Of a stretch of 64,000 nt of DNA, positions 60,001-64,000 are shown piece after piece. Where the stretch lies: positions 613,806 through 677,805 of the forward strand of contig JAAOMT010000602.1 in assembly GCA_016748015.1 (NCBI GenBank), read 5' to 3'. This stretch comes from Geosiphon pyriformis. Its lineage: Eukaryota; Glomeromycota; Glomeromycetes; Archaeosporales; Geosiphonaceae. The notes beneath the pieces are model-generated. The model was not told where the DNA came from, did not search any database, and saw only the letters and a list, made by a program, of their open reading frames with translations. Position 1 is the stretch's first letter. Each line of letters opens with the position of its first letter. Position numbers and translations under genes: made by a program.

Positions 60001-62165
60001 AATTAACTGTAATAAAAAAACAGATAAGATTATATGTTACTTGTTAAGCATCAAAAAAAATACCACAAATTTAAGTATTATGAATTCAGAATTGCTAAAA
60101 ATACTCTTATTAGAAAAGCAATAGAAAATCATATGGAAAACTTTTGCTTTAACAAAAGACATATAATTAGAAACATCTTAAAACATCTGATTTAGAAAGT
60201 GATGTTTAACTACTTAGTAGTAAATAATAATTTGGTATTGAAGTCTTGTAAGATTAAGTCTAATATTGATATAATTATGAAAAAATAGACAAGAAAATAT
60301 GTGATGCCCAGTATTTTGTCAAACCAGTAATCTAAACAATATGCTTCTTTAAACTATGTTAATAATTATGTTTTTTTAGAGATAATATGTGATATTAATC
60401 TTGATAATTTTTTACAAATAGTTAAGAATCTGTTTAATAAAAAAGCTGTTGATTTTTTTGGTATTTCCAATGAGCTTTGGAAACATGATAATATGTAAAT
60501 ATTGGGTAGTCTATTAGATATTTTCAATATGTATCTAGAGTTAAATACAGTTTTTATACAGTGAAAAAGAGTCTGAATTTCTATAATACCAAAACCATAT
60601 AATTAAAAAAAGACTTTTACTAATACTAGGTCAATAGTTTTGATTAAAACAGCCTGAAAAATCTTGTCAAAGTTTCTTTCAAATAGAATTTCTTTAGTAT
60701 ATAGTAAGTTTAATGTTTTTCATAGTGATAATTTTTCTGTTTTAAAAAACATATTCATTCAAATTCCAATTTTTGCTATTGGCTTTGTGATTAAAAATGT
60801 ATTAAAAAAGAACAAAGAACTGTAGTTGGTTCTTTAAAATATGCACAAAACATACAATTTTGTTAAATAGCATTACTTAAAAAACAGTCTGACTAAGATT
60901 AAAATATGTCTCCACTTTATCTGGTTTTTTGGAAATATATACAATAATTAGATTAATCAAATAATAATAGATTTTGAATTTACAGCAGAGTATACTGTTT
61001 ATAATAAACTGGATTAAGGTGAAGTTTTCTTATTACTGCTATAGAGAATTTTTTATGACTCTTTATTTTATGAGATTAAAAAATATAACTATATATATAA
61101 TTACAGAATGAATTCTAAGTTTTTTACATGAACTGATAAACAAAATCTTAGAAATGGCAAAATGTTATTTTTGGTAGCTGAAACTTTTATAGATAATACA
61201 ATTTAAATTAAAAATAACATGACTGCTATTTAATATATTTTGGATATAGCTAGTGAATTTTTTTATATCAACAATATTTTAATCAATATAGAAAAAACAG
61301 TTGCTATTTTTATTAATTGAAAAATAGAAAATTTTTATTTGATAATAAATAAGTCAAACATTTTAATAACAAAAAAAAGTAAAGCTTATTGATATTTAAG
61401 CATTTTTTTGTTTACTAAAAATCTTTTTTGTTCAAGTTTTACTAAGGCACACTCTAAAATAAAATTTTTCACAAATTTGGTACTAAAAAAAACTGTTTCT
61501 AATAAACAATTCCTATATCTGATATCTGTTGTTTTACAATTTATAATTGGTTATAGACTGTAATTTAGTTATATATTAGTAAATATATATAAAAAATAAG
61601 ACAAAATACTAAAAAAAAATTAAAACTTAAGGCCAATTTACCCAAAAAATTTTTTAATAAAGCCATTTTCTATCTTAAATTATATAATCTTAAAATATTC
61701 AATTAAATACAGACTAAAAATTCACTGGCTAATTTAATAATCTATGTTAATTTAGAGGGCATTCTTGGCAATTTGTTTGAACACAGAGCTATAGATCTAC
61801 AAACTGTTAATTAGATGTTCTAACAATCTTTTAGTTTTCTGATTATGCTATCAATTACTTACATAAATTGCTTTTTAGCAAATGTAACAAACATTCTAAC
61901 ATTATATGATTTGTTTTTAAGTGATAATATACTTAATGTATTTTAGACCAATAGAAATATTGCTGTCACAAATGTTTTGGATTAAAACAATATATGAGAG
62001 TAGTAAATTTGCTTAAAAAATTTAGTATTGTTTTTATAAACTAGTTTTTGGACTATTGTAATACATGATTTACATAAAATATGTTTTATAAATAAAAAAA
62101 ACTAGATCTTAGAGATCTAATTCCTAAATGGTTTAAATTTATTAAGAATAATAGTCTGAATGGCA
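57050..62165 (+). mobile_element. Heavily decayed LINE, copy 3 (plus strand)
   Basis: Pieces of ORF1 survive at 58084-58614 (KPIFGNIKFSWTKIDLV, FISTDNSFWNTYLAFLE, LLTNQVSSIMQKLSFVDL). The knuckle position reads YNKYECFSYFALKYN, cysteines having become tyrosines. The endonuclease is at 58960-59500 (MNNMVSIITKIKLRSS, FGIKVTIIINNSLAWHV, NTFVVLSENFNKD). RT follows at 60350-61250 (GIPNEL-like DFFGISNELWKH; the catalytic box reads TFIDNT instead of FVDDT). It ends at about 62160 (DLIPKWFKFIKNNSLNGS), before RNase H, where another LINE tail starts. No frame longer than about 80 codons remains. Confidence 0.75.
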
Positions 62166-64000
62166 GTTTTTTTTATTAACAGCTTAATAAGTGCAGCTCA
62201 ATTACTATCTAGTATACAGAGTCAAGACAATAGATCCCAGCTAGACACAATTTATGTATTTACTACATGTAACTAATCATTCAGACTAATCAAAGCAATA
62301 CTACACACTTATATAAACAGTAGCCATATTGTCCAAACCAGAATAAAACAAATAAAACTTATGGAAACCAAAACTGACTCCAAAAGAATCATCAATACCA
62401 ATTAACCTAACCATACTGTTTGACAAATATTGCATTGAGCCACCAGATAAAGTCGGCAAAACTTCTGAATCACCAACCAAATTATTTCTTTCTATGTTAG
62501 TTCTAAACCAGGACCTAAACCCCCATAACTCAGAATAGTAATGCACACATATGTTCCACAAAAAATTAACAAGAATCCAAGCAGCCTCTTTGTGATCTCT
62601 AAATATCTGTACAGCTTCTTCAAACTATTCCACAAGTACAAAGCTCTTGTAAAGTAGAGCATATAAGCCAATATCAGATACATATAAGAGAAGAGAGTCC
62701 AAGACCACAGAAAGAACCAGGAGATAAGAACCAGTCAAGGACCTCTAGACCAACACACGCTCAAACAAAATTTCTTTACAGAAGACAAATTTTTTGCTAC
62801 AAGTGAAAACATGATCAAAGAACTCAACTTCTCCACAATTCAAACAAAAAACACCAGAATAGCTTTTGTTATAAAGTTTTTTTCTAACTGTGATAAGCAG
62901 TCTGCCATACACAGTCTTCATAAAGTAAGAGTGCAAACCAGCTGAAGTTCTACTTGTAAATCCAGATAACATGCCTGAATTCAGATGCCAAACGGCTACA
63001 GTCCTAATCCAATCAATGTTATAAACTAAAAAACCATTCAGAATTTTAGAACCAGGACCAACTTTCTAACATACATAATTCACAGATCTAAAAATGTCCT
63101 GAACAAAGTGTCGAATATTGCCAGATATAGGCATGCCATTGGCCATCAAAAAATGTTCATGCATGTTAGTCAGCAGCATTAAAGATGAGTAAGCAGAAAC
63201 ACTTGCCAACTCATTTACACAAACATTACTCAACACACCAGAGTGTTTTTTGATCTTCAACCAGGTCACAGAAATATTTTTACATTTAACCAAATTAGCA
63301 ATATGCCTTTTTTCTATCCAACAGCAATTATAAAAATCAAGACTGCTCATTCCCAACTCTAAAATGCATGTATTCAAAGCAGCTTGGGTGTCCAAGTTTA
63401 CCTCTATTGAACAAAAAAAAGGAACACATTCCAGTGCCAAAGCAATAGCTTGTAATTCAGTCATTGTCAAAAATAAGAGACTCACAATTCTAATTCCAAT
63501 GCCCAACCTAATATCAGGAAAAAATGCCATAGTGTTTTCAGCCACATCAACAGAACCAAGCTCTTTCAAAGAGCCATCCATAAAAACAGATATAGAATTC
63601 GACTACACCTCAAGCAAACCATCTTTCACATTAAAAAATTGACCTAAAAACAAAACATTACCAACATCCAAAGCAGTGTTTCTACTAGAAAGCATTGATG
63701 TAACAACCTTATCATGCAAAAACTTTGATACTAAGACAAACCAAAAAGACACAGGTCCTCTAGGATCAAGCCTTTTCCAATGCCAGAATGTCTGCCAATC
63801 CAGAATCCTGCTTCATTTGTCCAAAAGTCTGTTACAGAAAGCCACACCAAATTTTTTCAAAAAATGAATCTGTTTATAGTACAAGAAAGGTTCCAGAACA
63901 CTCAAAACAGGATACCTGCCAGGACCAAAAAAAGCACAAGACAAATTGTTTTTTATAGAGATATTGTTGTCCAAAAACACACACACTATTCCTACCAAAA
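62166..64000 (-). mobile_element. LINE copy 4 (minus strand), cut by the window end
   Basis: The A-rich tail (minus strand TTAATAAAAAAAAC) starts at about 62166 within LINE copy 3, so copy 4 inserted there. Upstream on the minus strand come the 3' UTR word AGATAGTAATTGAGCT, the ORF2 C-terminus (62301-62561, 62492-62683), a CX2C zinc motif CLNCGEVEFFDHVFTC (about 62800-62850) and RNase H. This copy is the best preserved LINE of the window; the rest continues beyond 64000. Confidence 0.8.
63066..63581 (-). pseudogene. RNase H domain of LINE copy 4
   Basis: A 171-residue open frame begins MDGSLKELGSVDVAENT with the first catalytic Asp, then ELQAIALALECVPFF (Glu) and NLDTQAALNTC (Asp kept, unlike copy 1). 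It ends with WLKIKKHSGVLSNVCVNELA, where the usual Asp is changed to Asn. It would remove RNA after reverse transcription. A stop after SVNYVC separates it from the zinc-finger part, and a stop precedes it, so the copy is inactive as it stands. Confidence 0.8.

Overview
The window looks like fungal nuclear DNA, most probably from an arbuscular mycorrhizal fungus (Glomeromycotina). This is inferred from three things: short GT-AG introns in every housekeeping gene, a very AT-rich and repeat-laden background, and LINE elements whose ORF1, endonuclease and RNase H resemble a family common in predicted proteins of that group. No bacterial-type operons, CRISPR arrays or tRNA genes were found.

Layout. 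(1) 1-29540 is a block of transposable elements. Two Ty3/gypsy families are stacked inside one another. Elements A and B (minus strand) and C (plus strand) share one LTR family of about 0.97 kb. Element D (minus strand) has a different 0.65-kb LTR but the same primer-binding site. The simplest reading is A inserted in B, B in C, and C in the integrase of D, while a full-length LINE (about 13741-20545, plus strand) sits between the RNase H and integrase of D. All copies are dead, broken mainly by stops that look like CGA to TGA, CAA to TAA and TGG to TAG changes. The gypsy elements carry a dUTPase-like domain and a Cys-rich zinc-type module between protease and reverse transcriptase; C also has an extra ORF after integrase. 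(2) 29940-54320 is a gene island with eight gene models: COPI gamma subunit (+), an unrecognised 344-aa protein (-), syntaxin Sed5 (-), splicing factor CWC25 (+), METTL5-type rRNA methyltransferase (-), casein kinase 1 (+), mitochondrial acyl carrier protein (-) and SMC6 (+). Reading frame was carried through every proposed splice junction and all models close in frame. (3) 54640-64000 is again repeats: LINE fragments, an almost pure A/T stretch, a heavily decayed plus-strand LINE, and a better preserved minus-strand LINE whose tail is embedded in it.

The island genes are housekeeping genes with no pathway in common, although gamma-COP and Sed5 both act in ER-Golgi traffic. They are arranged as divergent or convergent pairs: Sed5/CWC25 start codons are about 300 bp apart, and CWC25/METTL5 stop codons about 90 bp apart. 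Two MluI-type ACGCGT boxes upstream of SMC6 and an E-box palindrome upstream of the COPI gene are the clearest promoter signals. The most original material is the shared protease / Cys-rich / dUTPase / RT order of the gypsy elements, the C-specific 3' ORF, the apparent GC-AG introns in SMC6, and a stop codon that overlaps a splice donor in the casein kinase gene.
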